Source: Micromonospora sp. NBC_01740 (GTDB lineage Bacteria > Actinomycetota > Actinomycetes > Mycobacteriales > Micromonosporaceae). From it: a DNA stretch of 64,000 nucleotides. The notes beneath the pieces were generated by a model that ran no database searches, had not been told where the DNA came from, and worked only from the letters and a program-made list of their open reading frames with translations. Shown one piece after another: positions 43,469 to 53,050 of this stretch; within the stretch, counting starts at the first letter, position 1, and each line of letters starts with the position of its first letter. Made by a program: the position numbers and the translations under genes. The stretch lies in NCBI RefSeq assembly GCF_035920365.1, contig NZ_CP109150.1:2418001-2482000 (forward strand), given 5' to 3'.

Positions 43469-45255
43469 GGTGAGTCGATTCCGTGGCTCTGGAGCCACAT
43501 TTCCAGGAGTCCGAGTTGCCACAGCTTGTTTCCGTTCAACGGGGTCAGTTCGGCGTTCGGGTCGGCGAGCAGGGCGTCGACGTAGTCGGCGCGGAACAGG
43601 TCGCGGCGGCGGGCCTCGGGCGCGGAGAGCGCGTCGCGTACCCGGTCGAGGAGCTTGCCCTCCAGGTGGGTGAGGCCGGGTACGGGGAAGTAGCCCTTCG
43701 GCCGGTCGATGACCTCGTGCGGCAGCACCCGGCGGCCGATCTCCTTGAGCACGCCCTTGCCGCCCTGCGCCAGCTTCAGCTCCGGCGGGCAGCTCGCGGC
43801 GAGCTCGACGAACTCGTGGTCGAGAAACGGCACGCGGGCCTCCAGCCCGTGCGCCATCGTCATGTTGTCCACCCGCTTGACGGGGTCGTCGGTCAGCATG
43901 ACCTGGGTGTCGATCCGCAGGCCGGCGTCGACGGCGGTCTCCGCCCCGGCGCGGCCGAGGTGCGCGGCCACGAACTCCCGCGCCGGGTCGCCGTCGGTCA
44001 GCCAGGCCGGGTTCAGCACCCGGGCCAGCCCGGCCGCGTCCCGGTCGAAGAAGGCCCCGGCGTACGTGTCGAGCGCCCGGTCCCGGCCGACCCGGGCGAG
44101 CGGCGGGTACCAGTGGTAGCCGCCGAGGATCTCGTCCGCGCCCTGGCCGGACTGGACGACCTTGACGTGCTGCGACACCACCTCGCTGAGCAGGTAGAAC
44201 GCCACGCAGTCGTGGCTGACCATCGGCTCGGACATCGCGGCGACGGCCGCCTCCAGCGGCGGCACCAGGTCGGCGGCGGCCACCCGGATCTGGTGGTGGT
44301 CGGTGTCGAACGTCTTCGCGACGAGGTCGGAGTAGCGGAACTCGTCGCCCTCCCGGCCGCCGACCGCGTCGAAGCCGATCGAGAAGGTGGACAGCCCGCG
44401 CTGGCCCTCGCCGGCGAGCAGGGCGACCACCAGGCTGGAGTCCAGCCCGCCGGAGAGCAGCACGCCGACCGGCACGTCGGCGACCATCCGCCGCCGTACG
44501 GCCGTGGTCAGCGACTCCAGCAGGGCGTCCTGCCAGTCCTTCTCGGACCAGCCGGCCCGCTCGGCGGAGCGGGTGAAGGCCGGGTCCCAGTAGACCCGCT
44601 CGGAGGTGCGGCCGTCCGCCTCGTAGACCCGTACGGTCGCCGGGGGCAGCTTGGTGACGCCGCGCAGGATGGTGCGCGGCGGCGGCACGATGCTGTGGAA
44701 GCTCAGGTAGTGCGCGAGCGCGACCGGGTCGATGCCGGTGTCGATGCCGCCCCCGGCCAGCAGCGCGGGCAGGGTGCTGGCGAAGCGGACCGCGCCGGGC
44801 GTCTCGGCCAGGTAGAGCGGCTTGATGCCGAGCCGGTCCCGGGCCAGCACCAGCCGGCCGGTGTCCCGCTCGCTGATCGCCACGGCGAACATGCCGATCA
44901 GGTGGTCGACGAAGTCGAGCCCCCACTCGGCGTACGCCTTGAGCACGACCTCGCTGTCGCCGGAGGAGAAGAACCGGTGGCCCTTGGCCTGGAGTTCCTC
45001 GCGCAGCTCGCGGTAGTTGTAGATGCACCCGTTGAAGACGCCGGTCAGTCCCGCACCGGGGTCGACCAGCGGTTGCCCGCTCGCGGCGGAGAGGTCGATG
45101 ATCTTCAGGCGGCGGTGTCCGAGGGCCGTCGGGCCCTGGGCCCAGACGCCGCTGTCGTCGGGCCCCCGGTCGCTCATCGTGGCCGCCATGCGCTCCACCG
45201 CTGCCACGTCGGCGCGTGAGCCGTCACGGCGGAACTCTCCCGCAAGTCCGCACAT
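43465..45255 (-). CDS. asnO: N-acetylglutaminylglutamine amidotransferase (asparagine-synthase family)
   Basis: 596 residues. ATG 45255 is chosen because the nucleophile Cys of the amidotransferase must be residue 2: MCGLAGEFRRDGSR. The glutaminase domain has RGPDDSGVW and LGHRRLKIIDLSAASGQP; the synthase domain has VPVGVLLSGGLDSSLVVALL (ATP-binding SGGLDSS) and VVQSGQGADEILGGY. It amidates N-acetylglutaminylglutamine to its amide, NAGGN, an osmoprotectant. It is the first gene of the three-gene overlapping operon. Longer 5' reading (to 45345) has no support since it would bury the Cys. Confidence 0.95.
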   Translation of the reverse strand: MCGLAGEFRRDGSRADVAAVERMAATMSDRGPDDSGVWAQGPTALGHRRLKIIDLSAASGQPLVDPGAGLTGVFNGCIYNYRELREELQAKGHRFFSSGDSEVVLKAYAEWGLDFVDHLIGMFAVAISERDTGRLVLARDRLGIKPLYLAETPGAVRFASTLPALLAGGGIDTGIDPVALAHYLSFHSIVPPPRTILRGVTKLPPATVRVYEADGRTSERVYWDPAFTRSAERAGWSEKDWQDALLESLTTAVRRRMVADVPVGVLLSGGLDSSLVVALLAGEGQRGLSTFSIGFDAVGGREGDEFRYSDLVAKTFDTDHHQIRVAAADLVPPLEAAVAAMSEPMVSHDCVAFYLLSEVVSQHVKVVQSGQGADEILGGYHWYPPLARVGRDRALDTYAGAFFDRDAAGLARVLNPAWLTDGDPAREFVAAHLGRAGAETAVDAGLRIDTQVMLTDDPVKRVDNMTMAHGLEARVPFLDHEFVELAASCPPELKLAQGGKGVLKEIGRRVLPHEVIDRPKGYFPVPGLTHLEGKLLDRVRDALSAPEARRRDLFRADYVDALLADPNAELTPLNGNKLWQLGLLEMWLQSHGIDSP

Positions 45256-45512
45256 GCCAGGCAATGCTGCCAGAGGGCTACGAGGATTGCCCGTTGAGCT
45301 GATAACAGTTTCTTGAAGTTTTGCTACACTGCACGATTCCGTCACAGCACGTGTCGGCTCCGGTGGCGGACCGCGTCAGGAGTGGCGGATGGGGCGGTTT
45401 CCGCCCGGCGGCGGATGTGATCGATTGCTCAGTCTCGGAAGCGCCGAGGCCGGCGCGACAGGTGCCGCGCCGGCCTCCGTGACGGTGCCGGTGGTCCCGC
45501 CCCGAGCGGGGT
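45256..45512 (-). promoter_or_regulatory. Promoter region of the NAGGN operon
   Basis: The region between asnO and the msrA-tail fragment is not coding. It is less GC-rich near 45285-45340, with the minus-strand run TGTTATC about 45 bp before asnO as a possible -10. No operator stands out. The osmotic inducer is not visible here. Confidence 0.35.
45446..45477 (-). terminator. Hairpin downstream of the msrA tail fragment
   Basis: GAGGCCGGCGCG (45446-45457) and its perfect complement (45466-45477) with an 8-nt loop. It lies 36 bp after the stop of the msrA tail fragment on the minus strand, so it may be the original msrA terminator. It also could end the YCII gene. Confidence 0.6.
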
Positions 45513-45572
45513 TCAGCCCGAGGTGCGGGCGACGCCGACCGGGCAGCTCAGCCCGTTCGGGCCGTGGTCGCC
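45513..45572 (-). pseudogene. msrA C-terminal tail fragment
   Basis: Minus-strand codons read [18 protein letters not shown] and stop at 45515-45513, matching the end of MsrA ([15 protein letters not shown]) with a different last few residues. The 43 bp 45526-45568 are identical to 46117-46159 in the real msrA. It has no start or upstream part. It sits 20 bp after the YCII stop, before the hairpin. Confidence 0.75.
45526..45568. repeat. 43-bp direct repeat, copy 1 (msrA tail)
   Basis: Perfect copy of 46117-46159, same orientation, 591 bp apart. The YCII gene lies between the two. See finding on the cassette. Confidence 0.9.
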
Positions 45573-45587
45573 GTGTCGACTCCCCAC

Positions 45588-45953
45588 TCACTCGTCACCG
45601 GGTTGCGGGATGTGGCCGAACCGTCGGACCTCCTGGGGCCAGCCGCATGCTTCCGCGAGCCTGCCGGCCCACATCCGGGCCGTTTCCACGTCGGCCACGT
45701 CCACCACGGTCAGCCCGCCCAGCCACTCCTTGGTCTCGACGTAGGGCCCGTCGGTGAACACCAATGAGCCGCTCGTGGCGTCGGCACTGAAGACGGGGGT
45801 GTCCCCTTCCTCCAGGCCCCCGGCGAACACGTACGCCCCGGCCGCCTTCATCTCGTCCACGACCGCCATGGCGAGTGGCCCGCGCGCGCGGAACCACTCC
45901 TCAGTGTGGTCACCCACCCACTGCTGGTTGAAGTAGATGAGGTACTCGGCCAT
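45588..45953 (-). CDS. YCII-domain protein
   Basis: 121 residues from ATG 45953. A YCII/DGPF-type protein: [48 protein letters not shown], then [45 protein letters not shown]. The conserved DGP(Y)xE(T)KE(W)LGG motif is intact. Fold is a ferredoxin-like dimer; members often neighbour sigma factors, but none is here. It lies between two copies of the msrA tail repeat, so it may be a recent insert. Probable own promoter in the 140-bp gap to msrA. Confidence 0.88.
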   Translation of the reverse strand: MAEYLIYFNQQWVGDHTEEWFRARGPLAMAVVDEMKAAGAYVFAGGLEEGDTPVFSADATSGSLVFTDGPYVETKEWLGGLTVVDVADVETARMWAGRLAEACGWPQEVRRFGHIPQPGDE

Positions 45954-46094
45954 GTCTGCTCCCTAGTCTCGGGCGGACCTTTGTCTGCCACCATCTCCGC
46001 TACGAACGGCGTCGAGCGGATACGACACCTCAGGCAGGAAATTTCCACCTCGATGTCGGCGGGGGAGCGGTGGCGACCGGCTCTGTCCAGGAGA

Positions 46095-46766
<672 letters not shown>

Positions 46767-46977
46767 GGTGGGACTCCTCTCGTAACTCTCCCAGCGTGCA
46801 ACACCGCCGGATCCGCCTTCCTTACCCGCTCCACCCACACTCAGGCGACCGCCGCCCACGAGAAGGTCACAGCCGTCCCCCGGGTAGCGGTGGCGCGCTC
46901 GGGCCGGTCACGCCTGCCACTCGCTCCGTCACTCCTGGTGACATGGCCCGCTGGCCGCGCCTCCCTCGCCTCACCCG
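46767..46977. other. Intergenic stretch upstream of msrA
   Basis: This part of the gap between msrA and the HIT gene (46767-47303) has no supported gene; it must hold the msrA promoter, but I see no clear boxes. The next 123 bp (46978-47100) are a repeat element and the remaining 203 bp up to 47303 show only short low-quality frames. Confidence 0.5.
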
Positions 46978-47100
46978 CTTTGCTCTGCATCCCTATCTGC
47001 AACAGTCACGCTGGGTGGTGACTGGTGCTGTCGCGGCGGCGCGGGCGTTTCGTGTCGTGGCAGGTCAGTGGCCTGGTGTGGATATGGCTGCAGAGCAAAG
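46978..47100. repeat. 123-bp inverted-terminal repeat element, copy 1
   Basis: Begins with CTTTGCTCTGCAT and ends with TGCAGAGCAAAG, a 12-bp perfect inverted terminal repeat. Next to the left end is TGCAACAGTCAC, paired by GTGACTG in an inner hairpin. The second copy at 61692-61814 is exactly as long and in opposite orientation. It contains no gene and no visible target-site duplication. It lies between HIT and msrA, in the leader of msrA. Confidence 0.8.
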
Positions 47101-47303
47101 GGCGCGAGATGGCACCCGGAGCGCCCCGCGCGCCCGTCGCAGAGCGTGACGCATGGTCATCGTTACCGTATGTGACGAAGGGTGTCGAGAGGTGCGCGTC
47201 AGGGGAGTCCTGCCGCCCGCCACGCCTGCCCCGCTTCGCGTGGGCTGTCGCGTTCGCCCCGGTTCTCCGCCCGCTCCGCCCGCCTCCGGGCGGCTGGGGC
47301 GCG

Positions 47304-47714
47304 TCAGAGGGCTGCGGTGATGCGGGCGGCGTAGGTCTCGGCCTCGGCGTCGTCGGCGTAGCGGGTGCGCGGCCAGAAGAAGCCGCGCAGGCCGTCGCCC
47401 TTCGTGCGCGGCACGACGTGCGTGTGCAGGTGCGGGACGGACTGGGAGACCTTGTTGTTCATCGCCACGAACGTCCCGCCGGCCTCCGTGCCGGTCTCCA
47501 CGGCGACCGCGAGCCGCCGCACCAGGCCGAAGTAGCCGGCCAGCGCCTCGGCGGGCAGGTCGGCCAGGGCGATCAGGTGCGTGCGCGGCACCACCAGCAC
47601 GTGCCCCTTGAAGACCGGCCGGGTGTCCAGGAACGCCACCCCGTCGGGCTCGTCGGCGACCCGGAAGGCGGGAGTCTCGCCGGCCACGATCCCGCAGAAC
47701 ACGCACCCGCTCAT
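47304..47714 (-). CDS. HIT-family hydrolase
   Basis: 136 residues from ATG 47714. The HIT motif is SVPHLHTHVVPR (His 95, 97, 99), with the N-terminal CVFCGIVAGETPAF (two Cys that may bind zinc) and LDTRPVFKGHVLVVPRTH. HIT/Hint-type proteins hydrolyse nucleoside phosphoramidates or dinucleotide polyphosphates. Cytoplasmic. It is divergent from the cystathionine gamma gene across 121 bp. Confidence 0.93.
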   Translation of the reverse strand: MSGCVFCGIVAGETPAFRVADEPDGVAFLDTRPVFKGHVLVVPRTHLIALADLPAEALAGYFGLVRRLAVAVETGTEAGGTFVAMNNKVSQSVPHLHTHVVPRTKGDGLRGFFWPRTRYADDAEAETYAARITAAL

Positions 47715-47835
47715 CCGTCCAGGCTATGCCGGCCGCCCGGATGGGAGACGTCCCCGCGCCGGCCCGCCGCCGTGGGCGCGGACCCGACAGCACCGTTCCG
47801 TTCCAGCCTTCGGGACGGGGGATTAGCCTCACGGG

Positions 47836-48978
47836 ATGAGTCACGGCTTCGACACGCTCGCCATCCACGCCGGCCAGGACCCCGAGGCCCGCACCGGCGC
47901 GGTGATCCCACCGATCTACCAGACCAGCACCTACGCCCAGGACGCCGTCGGCGCGCCCCGGCTGGGCTACGAGTACAGCCGCTCCGGCAACCCGACCCGC
48001 GACGCCCTCCAGGAGTGCCTCGCCGCGCTGGAGGGCGGCCCGGTCGGGCTCGCCTTCGCCAGCGGCCTGGCCGCCGAGGACACCCTGCTGCGTACCGTCT
48101 GCAAGCCGGGCGACCACGTGGTGATCCCCGACGACGCGTACGGCGGCACGTACCGGCTCTTCGCCCGGGTGGCCGAGCGCTGGGGGCTGGACTTCACCCC
48201 GGCGAAGGTCTCCGACCCCGACGCGATCCGGGCCGCCGTCGAGCCGGGCCGGACCCGGATCGTCTGGGTGGAGACGCCCACCAACCCGCTGCTCGGCATC
48301 GCCGACATCGCCGCGCTGGCCGGCGTCGCGCACGACGCGGGCGCCCTGCTGGTCGTCGACAACACGTTCGCCTCGCCGTACCTCCAGCAGCCGATCGCGC
48401 ACGGCGCGGACGTGGTGGTGCACTCGACCACCAAGTACATCGGCGGCCACTCCGACGTGGTCGGTGGCGCGCTGGTCGCGGCCGACGCCGGGCTCGGCGA
48501 GGAACTGCGCTACCACCAGAACGCGATGGGCGCGATCAACGGGCCCTTCGACGCGTGGCTGACCCTGCGCGGCATCAAGACCCTGGGCGTACGCATGGAC
48601 CGGCACTGCGACAACGCCGAGCGGATCGCGGCCTATCTGGACGGGCACGCCAAGGTCGGTCAGGTGATCTACCCGGGGCTGCCCGCGCACCCGGGCCACG
48701 AGGTGGCCGCGAAGCAGATGCGCCGCTTCGGCGGCATGATCTCGTTCCGGGCCGCCGGCGGCGAGGAGCACGCCGTCGAGATCTGCAACCGGACGAAGCT
48801 CTTCATCCTCGCCGAGTCGCTCGGCGGCGTGGAATCCCTGATCGAGCACCCGGGCCGGATGACACACGCAAGTGCTGCCGGCTCGCCGCTTGAAGTTCCC
48901 GGCGATCTCGTGCGACTGTCTGTCGGCATCGAAACGGTCGACGACCTGCTCGCCGATCTGGAGCAGGCGCTGGGCTGA
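47836..48978 (+). CDS. metB: Cystathionine gamma-synthase / gamma-lyase
   Basis: 380 residues from ATG 47836. A PLP enzyme of the Cys/Met-metabolism family: AIHAGQDPEARTGAVIPPIYQTSTY, GYEYSRSGNPTRDALQECLAAL, PDDAYGGTYRLF, DNTFASPYLQQP and PLP-Lys 200 in HSTTKYIGGHSD. It converts O-acyl-homoserine and cysteine to cystathionine, or cleaves cystathionine to cysteine. With the beta-synthase at 37224 it would form the reverse transsulfuration route, as Rv1077/Rv1079 do, but these are 9 kb apart. Sequence alone does not decide synthase from lyase. Followed by the amidase 15 bp later. Confidence 0.93.
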   Translation: MSHGFDTLAIHAGQDPEARTGAVIPPIYQTSTYAQDAVGAPRLGYEYSRSGNPTRDALQECLAALEGGPVGLAFASGLAAEDTLLRTVCKPGDHVVIPDDAYGGTYRLFARVAERWGLDFTPAKVSDPDAIRAAVEPGRTRIVWVETPTNPLLGIADIAALAGVAHDAGALLVVDNTFASPYLQQPIAHGADVVVHSTTKYIGGHSDVVGGALVAADAGLGEELRYHQNAMGAINGPFDAWLTLRGIKTLGVRMDRHCDNAERIAAYLDGHAKVGQVIYPGLPAHPGHEVAAKQMRRFGGMISFRAAGGEEHAVEICNRTKLFILAESLGGVESLIEHPGRMTHASAAGSPLEVPGDLVRLSVGIETVDDLLADLEQALG

Positions 48979-48993
48979 CCGCTGGCTGGGAGG

Positions 48994-50391
48994 GTGGCCG
49001 TGCAGGACATCATGCCGACCTGGGTGGGGGCGACCGCCAAGCAGATCGCCCGGGGCGTACGCCGGGGCGACGTCACGGCCACCCAGGTCGTCGCCGACCA
49101 CCTGGACCACATCGCCCGGGTCGACGCCGACCTCGCCGCGTTCCGCACGGTACGCGGCGGGGAGGCGATCACCGAGGCGGAGAAGGTCGACGAGCAGGAG
49201 GACCTGGCCAACCTCCCGCTGGCCGGGGTGCCGGTGGCGGTCAAGGAGAACACCGCCGTCGCCGGGCTGCCCACCTGGAACGGGTCGGCGGCGGTGCGTA
49301 CGCCGGTGGCCGAGGCCGACCACGAGGTGGTCCGGCGGCTGCGCGGTGCCGGCGCAGTGATCCTCGGGGTGACCCGGATGCCGGAGCTCGGCCTCTGGGG
49401 CCTCACCGACGACGAGACGGCCGTGACCCGCAACCCCTGGGACACCCGGCGTACCCCCGGGGGCTCGTCCGGCGGCGCGGCCGCGGCCGTGGCCGCCGGC
49501 CTGGTGCCGATCGCCCACGGCAACGACGGGCTCGGCTCGATCCGCATCCCGGCGGCCTGCTGCGGCCTGGTCGGGCTCAAACCGGGCCGGGGCGTGGTCC
49601 CGTGCCAGCTCGGCGCGGACGACTGGTTCGGGCTGACCGAGCACGGCATGCTGACCAGCACGGTCGCCGACGCGGCCGTCGGCTTCTCGGTGCTGGCCGG
49701 CCGCCGCCCGGACAAGCTGGTGCCGCCGCAGCGGCTGCGGGTGGGCGTCTCGCTCCGCTCGCCCGTGCGGGGCGTGCACGCCGACGCGCCCAACCGGGAC
49801 GCGGTCGCCGCCGCCGGGCGGCTGCTCGCGGGCGCGGGCCACGACACCGTGCCGGCCGATCCGGTCTACCCGACGGCCCTGGGCCTGCAGGGCATCGCCA
49901 CGTGGTTCGCCGCGGCGGCGGCCGACGTCCGCGCCGCTGGGCTGGACCGGCGCGGCCTCCAGCGGCGCAGCCGCCGGCACGTCGCCCTCGGCGAGTGGGC
50001 GCAGCGGCGCGGGTACGTCCGGGAGGCCGACCGGGCCGCCTGGCGTGAGCGGTCGATCGGCTTCTTCGCCGACCACTCGATCGACCTGCTGCTCACGCCG
50101 GCCCTGGCGACCGTGCCACCGGAGGCCGACGGCTGGTCCGGCCGGTCCTGGCGGGCCAACATGCTGACCAGCATCCGGTACGCCCCGTTCGCCGCGCCGT
50201 GGAACATCGCCGGCCTGCCTGCGCTGGTGGTGCCGGTCGGCCGCCGCCCGGACGGGCTGCCGGTCGCCGTGCAGCTGATCGGCCCGCCCGGCAGCGAGCT
50301 GCTGCTGCTCGGCATCGCCGGCCAGTTCGAGATGCAGGCACCCTGGTCCCGGCACGCCCCCGGCTACCCGCGGATCCCCGCCCCCGTCTGA
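48994..50391 (+). CDS. Amidase-signature hydrolase
   Basis: 465 residues from GTG 48994 (GTG 49000 is 2 codons later). Amidase signature family with the Ser-Ser-Lys triad: Lys in VPVAVKENTAVAGLPT, the cis-Ser in TPGGSSGGAAAAVAAGLVPIAHGNDGLGSIRIPA, which holds the GSSGG loop and nucleophile Ser. The tail PFAAPWNIAGLPALVVPVGRRPDGLPVAVQLIG is the standard C-terminal region. Substrate unknown; members hydrolyse amides such as acylamides or form acyl-tRNA amidotransferase subunits (no gatB/C here, so not GatA). Co-oriented with the gamma-enzyme and the dehydratase. Confidence 0.9.
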   Translation: MAVQDIMPTWVGATAKQIARGVRRGDVTATQVVADHLDHIARVDADLAAFRTVRGGEAITEAEKVDEQEDLANLPLAGVPVAVKENTAVAGLPTWNGSAAVRTPVAEADHEVVRRLRGAGAVILGVTRMPELGLWGLTDDETAVTRNPWDTRRTPGGSSGGAAAAVAAGLVPIAHGNDGLGSIRIPAACCGLVGLKPGRGVVPCQLGADDWFGLTEHGMLTSTVADAAVGFSVLAGRRPDKLVPPQRLRVGVSLRSPVRGVHADAPNRDAVAAAGRLLAGAGHDTVPADPVYPTALGLQGIATWFAAAAADVRAAGLDRRGLQRRSRRHVALGEWAQRRGYVREADRAAWRERSIGFFADHSIDLLLTPALATVPPEADGWSGRSWRANMLTSIRYAPFAAPWNIAGLPALVVPVGRRPDGLPVAVQLIGPPGSELLLLGIAGQFEMQAPWSRHAPGYPRIPAPV

Positions 50392-50441
50392 GGGGTGGCG
50401 TGCCGCGCGTCGGCGCGGGTGGCGGGTGGCACGATCAGGGC

Positions 50442-51662
50442 ATGACGGAACTGGTCGGTCTCGCCGACGTACGGGCCGCGCGGGAACTTCTCGCCGACGT
50501 CGTCCGCACCACCCCGCTGGAGCCCTCCCGGCCGCTCAGCGCGGCGCTGGGCGGGCCGACGTGGCTCAAGTGCGAGAACCTGCAACGCGCCGGCTCGTAC
50601 AAGGTGCGCGGCGCGTACGTGCGGATCTCCCGGCTGTCGGAGGCGGAGCGGGCCGACGGAGTCGTCGCGGCGAGCGCCGGCAACCACGCCCAGGGTGTCG
50701 CGCTCGCCGCCGGCCTCGTCGGTACGCACGCCACGGTCTTCATGCCGGTGAACGCGCCCCTGCCGAAGGTCGCCGCCACCAAGGGCTACGGCGCCCAGGT
50801 CGAGCTGGTCGGCAACACCGTCGACGAGTCCCTGGTCGCGGCGCAGAACTACGCCGAGCGGACGGGCGCGACGCTGATCCACCCGTTCGACCACCGGGAC
50901 GTGATCGCCGGCCAGGGCACGGTGGCACTGGAGATCCTCGAACAGTGCCCCGAGGTCAGGACGATCATCACGGGGGTGGGCGGCGGCGGGCTGGTCTCCG
51001 GCATGGCGGTGGCGGCCAAGGCGCTGCGGCCCGACGTGCGGATCATCGGGGTGCAGGCCGCCGGCGCCGCCGCCTTCCCGCCCTCCCTGGTGGCCGGCGA
51101 GCCGGTACGCCTCCCGTCGTTCGGCACCATCGCGGACGGCATCGCCGTCGGCCGGCCGGGGGAACTCACCTTCACCCACGTCCGCAAGCTGGTGGACGAG
51201 ATCGTCACGGTCTCCGAGGAGGACATCTCCCGGGCGCTGCTGATGCTGCTGGAGCGGGGCAAGCAGGTGGTGGAGCCGGCCGGCGCGGTGGGCGTGGCCG
51301 CGCTGCTGGCGGGCGTCGTCGAGGTGCAGGCGCCGGTGGTGGCGGTGCTCTCCGGCGGCAACATCGACCCGCTGCTGATGCTGCGGGTGATCGAGCACGG
51401 CCTCGCCGCCGCCGGACGCTACCTGCGGGTGACGGTGCGCTGCTCGGACCGCCCCGGCCAGCTCGCGTCGCTGCTCGGCGAGATCGCCGAGCACCGGGCG
51501 AACGTGGTGGACGTGGAGCACCAGCGGGCCAATCCGCACCTGCGCCTGGGCGAGGTGGAGGTGGCCCTGTCGGTGGAGACCCGGGGGGTCGAGCACTCCG
51601 ACACGCTGATCAGCGCGTTGCGGGCCAGCGGCTACCAGGTGGTCTTCGCCGGCGAGGCGTGA
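50442..51662 (+). CDS. ilvA: Threonine ammonia-lyase (dehydratase)
   Basis: 406 residues from ATG 50442. Deaminates threonine to 2-oxobutyrate for isoleucine synthesis, or degrades it. PLP-Lys 54 in ENLQRAGSYKVRGAYVRI, active-site loop AASAGNHAQGVALAA, the glycine-rich phosphate cup ITGVGGGGLVSGMA. The last about 80 residues (YLRVTVRCSDRPGQLASLLGEIAEHRANVVDV) form an ACT-like regulatory domain. The short ACT form is seen in degradative or actinobacterial ilvA. It follows the amidase gene by 50 bp. Confidence 0.93.
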   Translation: MTELVGLADVRAARELLADVVRTTPLEPSRPLSAALGGPTWLKCENLQRAGSYKVRGAYVRISRLSEAERADGVVAASAGNHAQGVALAAGLVGTHATVFMPVNAPLPKVAATKGYGAQVELVGNTVDESLVAAQNYAERTGATLIHPFDHRDVIAGQGTVALEILEQCPEVRTIITGVGGGGLVSGMAVAAKALRPDVRIIGVQAAGAAAFPPSLVAGEPVRLPSFGTIADGIAVGRPGELTFTHVRKLVDEIVTVSEEDISRALLMLLERGKQVVEPAGAVGVAALLAGVVEVQAPVVAVLSGGNIDPLLMLRVIEHGLAAAGRYLRVTVRCSDRPGQLASLLGEIAEHRANVVDVEHQRANPHLRLGEVEVALSVETRGVEHSDTLISALRASGYQVVFAGEA

Positions 51663-51771
51663 CACCGGGACCGGTGCCACGCCTCGCGGGGTCGCTCGTC
51701 GTCGCCCGGCCGGATCGGCGCTCGGGCGGCCGTGTCGCCAGCCCGGGCCGCCTCGGCCCGGCGGCGGGGGC

Positions 51772-52269
51772 TCAGCCGGAGAACGGCTCGAAGCTGACCA
51801 CGGTCACCTTGATGTCGGCCCCGCTGGGGGCGGTGTAGGTGCAGGTCTGGCCGGCCCGGCCGCCCAGGATCGCCTGGCCCAGCGCCGACTCCGGGCTGTA
51901 GACCGTCAGCTCGGTGGTCGACGCGATCTCCCGGGAGCCGAGCAGGAAGGTCTCGGTGTCGTCCTTGTCGTCGTCGAAGTAGATCGTCACGACCATGCCG
52001 GGCGACACCGCGTCGGCGGCCTGCGCCCCGCCCACCTTGGCGGTGCGGAGCAGTTCCTTGAGGTAGAGGATGCGCCCCTCGGCCTTGCCCTGCTCCTCGC
52101 GGGCGGCGTGGTAGCCACCGTTCTCCCGCAGGTCGCCCTCCTCGCGGCGGGCGTTGATCTCGGCGGCGATGACCGGCCGGTTGGCGATCAGCTCGTCGAG
52201 CTCGCCCTGGAGCCGGTCGAACGCGTCCTGGGACAGCCAGGTGGCGGGCGCCTCGTTGCCAGTGGACAC
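51772..52269 (-). CDS. greA: Transcription elongation factor GreA
   Basis: 165 residues from GTG 52269. GreA rescues backtracked RNA polymerase by stimulating transcript cleavage. N-terminal coiled coil (about 10-75): LSQDAFDRLQGELDELIANRPVIAAEINARREEGDLRENGGYHAAREEQ, with the acidic tip, and C-terminal FKBP-like domain (about 85-160) with TAKVGGAQAADAV, ETFLLGSREIA and SPESALGQAILGGRAGQTCTY. All family marks are present. The gene is convergent with ilvA; DUF4307 lies upstream on the same strand, 155 bp away. Confidence 0.96.
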   Translation of the reverse strand: MSTGNEAPATWLSQDAFDRLQGELDELIANRPVIAAEINARREEGDLRENGGYHAAREEQGKAEGRILYLKELLRTAKVGGAQAADAVSPGMVVTIYFDDDKDDTETFLLGSREIASTTELTVYSPESALGQAILGGRAGQTCTYTAPSGADIKVTVVSFEPFSG

Positions 52270-52424
52270 AGGCGTTCTCCTCGTTCGTGCGTGCTGGCTG
52301 ACAGGTGAACTTCCAAGTTACCAGTGCGGTACGACACAGGGCGCGCTCGAACACCGGCGGTACCCCCGGTGCCCGGGCCGCCGAGGCTGTCCGGGCCGCG
52401 CGCCCGAGCCCGCGCCGTGGCCGC

Positions 52425-52859
52425 TCAGCCCGCGGGCCGGCAGCGCAGCACCTCGCCGACGAAGGGGCGGGCGGTGGTGGCCAGCCGGTGCTGCGCGGTC
52501 ACCTGCCGCTGGTCGGGCCGGGCGGTCACCGTCACCTCTTCCCGGCCCACCTCGGCGCCGTCGCGGTCCCGGGCGCGCAGCAGGCAGACCGCCGAGCCGC
52601 CCTTCGGCACGGTGACCCGGAAGTCGACAAGCACCTGGCTGTCGGTGATCCCCGTGTAGGTGATCACCTCGGCGTCGTAGTTCGGGTCGCCGTACTGCCG
52701 GTAGAGCCGCACCGCGACCAGGGTCATGACCGCGACCAGGGCAACCACCAGCAGCGCCACCAGCAGCGGCCGGCGCCGCCCGGGCTCCCGGCGGCGGCCG
52801 TACCGGCCGGGCGGGAAGGCCGGCGCGCCCGGCGGAAGTGTGGCGTGCGTCTCGGTCAC
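52425..52859 (-). CDS. DUF4307 membrane protein
   Basis: 144 residues from GTG 52859. A basic N-terminal tail ([12 protein letters not shown]) is followed by one membrane helix (about 31-50, [20 protein letters not shown]), then the DUF4307 outer domain: [60 protein letters not shown]. Family members are actinobacterial and often lie beside mca, as here where mca is divergent 190 bp away. Function unknown. Confidence 0.9.
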   Translation of the reverse strand: MTETHATLPPGAPAFPPGRYGRRREPGRRRPLLVALLVVALVAVMTLVAVRLYRQYGDPNYDAEVITYTGITDSQVLVDFRVTVPKGGSAVCLLRARDRDGAEVGREEVTVTARPDQRQVTAQHRLATTARPFVGEVLRCRPAG

Positions 52860-53050
52860 CGGCGGGTATCTCCTGGCGTCGTTGTCGGGGGCATCGGCAA
52901 GAATGGCAGGGTTCCATCTTCCCAGCCCGTCACGTCGTCAAATATGACAGGTCGGCACCGGCAGGTCCCGGCGCGGGGGGAAGATTCCGGCAGGTCAGCC
53001 GGGCGGTCCCGCGGGGGGTCCGCCGGGGCCAGAGACGAGGAGCGCCGACG

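Noticed and set aside
45256..45345. Longer N-terminus for asnO
   Set aside because: The amidotransferase Cys must be residue 2 after Met, which fixes the start at 45255.
47065..50355. A 1096-codon minus-strand frame across HIT, metB and the amidase
   Set aside because: Overlaps three recognised genes in shadow frames; composition is GC-bias repeats.
48994..50391. GatA subunit of aspartyl/glutamyl-tRNA amidotransferase
   Set aside because: No gatB or gatC is next to it and the sequence is a generic amidase.
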